Assembly (NCBI GenBank): GCA_910591455.2
Contig: OU342817.1
Coordinates: 17,789,415-17,853,414 of the forward strand
Reading direction: 5' to 3'
DNA length: 64,000 nucleotides
Source: Pholis gunnellus
Taxonomy: Eukaryota; Chordata; Actinopteri; Perciformes; Pholidae
Below the pieces are notes generated by a model that was not told where the DNA came from, searched no databases, and saw only the letters and a list, made by a program, of their open reading frames with translations. How positions within the stretch are numbered: the stretch's first letter is position 1; every line of letters begins with the position of its first letter. Made by a program: the position numbers and the translations under genes. Positions 63,941 through 64,000 of this stretch are shown here, in pieces.

Positions 63941-64000
63941 ACAAGCAACAGTCCAACAGAGCTCACTAATACAATCCCATCCAGCGGCGCGCAAGTGACC

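Noticed and set aside
1..64000. Prokaryotic features (CRISPR arrays, operons, ribosome binding sites)
   Set aside because: Spliced vertebrate genes throughout; direct repeats are micro- and minisatellites without spacers of CRISPR type.

Overview
The window is vertebrate nuclear DNA, most likely from a ray-finned (teleost) fish. It contains intron-rich genes with GT/AG splice sites, orthologues of well-known vertebrate proteins, compact introns, many (CA/TG)n microsatellites and fragments of fish-type non-LTR retrotransposons. I rebuilt exons by joining homologous translated segments at GT/AG sites and checking that phases matched. All six gene models below close in frame. Gene identity comes from remembered family sequences; no database search was run.

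Layout: (1) 1-8554, + strand: 3' part of phlpp1 (LRR repeats, PP2C-like phosphatase, C-terminal DTPL); the PH-domain end lies off the left edge. (2) 10343-16361, - strand: complete mep1b-like meprin (astacin metalloprotease, MAM, MATH, EGF, transmembrane), tail-to-tail with phlpp1. (3) 16.4-24.1 kb: mostly non-coding, with an AT-rich degenerate repeat, a 29-bp minisatellite and one possible unrecognised terminal exon. (4) 25885-30686, + strand: a five-exon non-visual opsin of the neuropsin-like type. (5) 34090-38377, - strand: ripk1 (kinase, RHIM, death domain). (6) 41101-45925, - strand: gorasp2 (GRASP55). (7) 50160-62833, - strand: gad1 (GAD67), 16 coding exons, with a likely 5' UTR exon near 63.87 kb.

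These genes are not an operon and show no shared pathway: Akt/PKC dephosphorylation, cell-surface proteolysis, light sensing, cell-death signalling, Golgi stacking and GABA synthesis. gad1 followed by gorasp2 in the same orientation matches the human 2q31 order. phlpp1 and mep1b are both on human 18q and RIPK1 is on 6p25, so the window joins pieces that are separate in human. I found no new multi-gene system. The most unusual coding signal is the opsin, which keeps its retinal-binding lysine but has lost the conserved (D/E)RY motif. Other points of interest are repeats lying directly on splice sites, a long nested palindrome upstream of gorasp2, an ISRE-like site upstream of ripk1, and a threefold 126-bp/TG composite repeat at the 3' flank of gad1.
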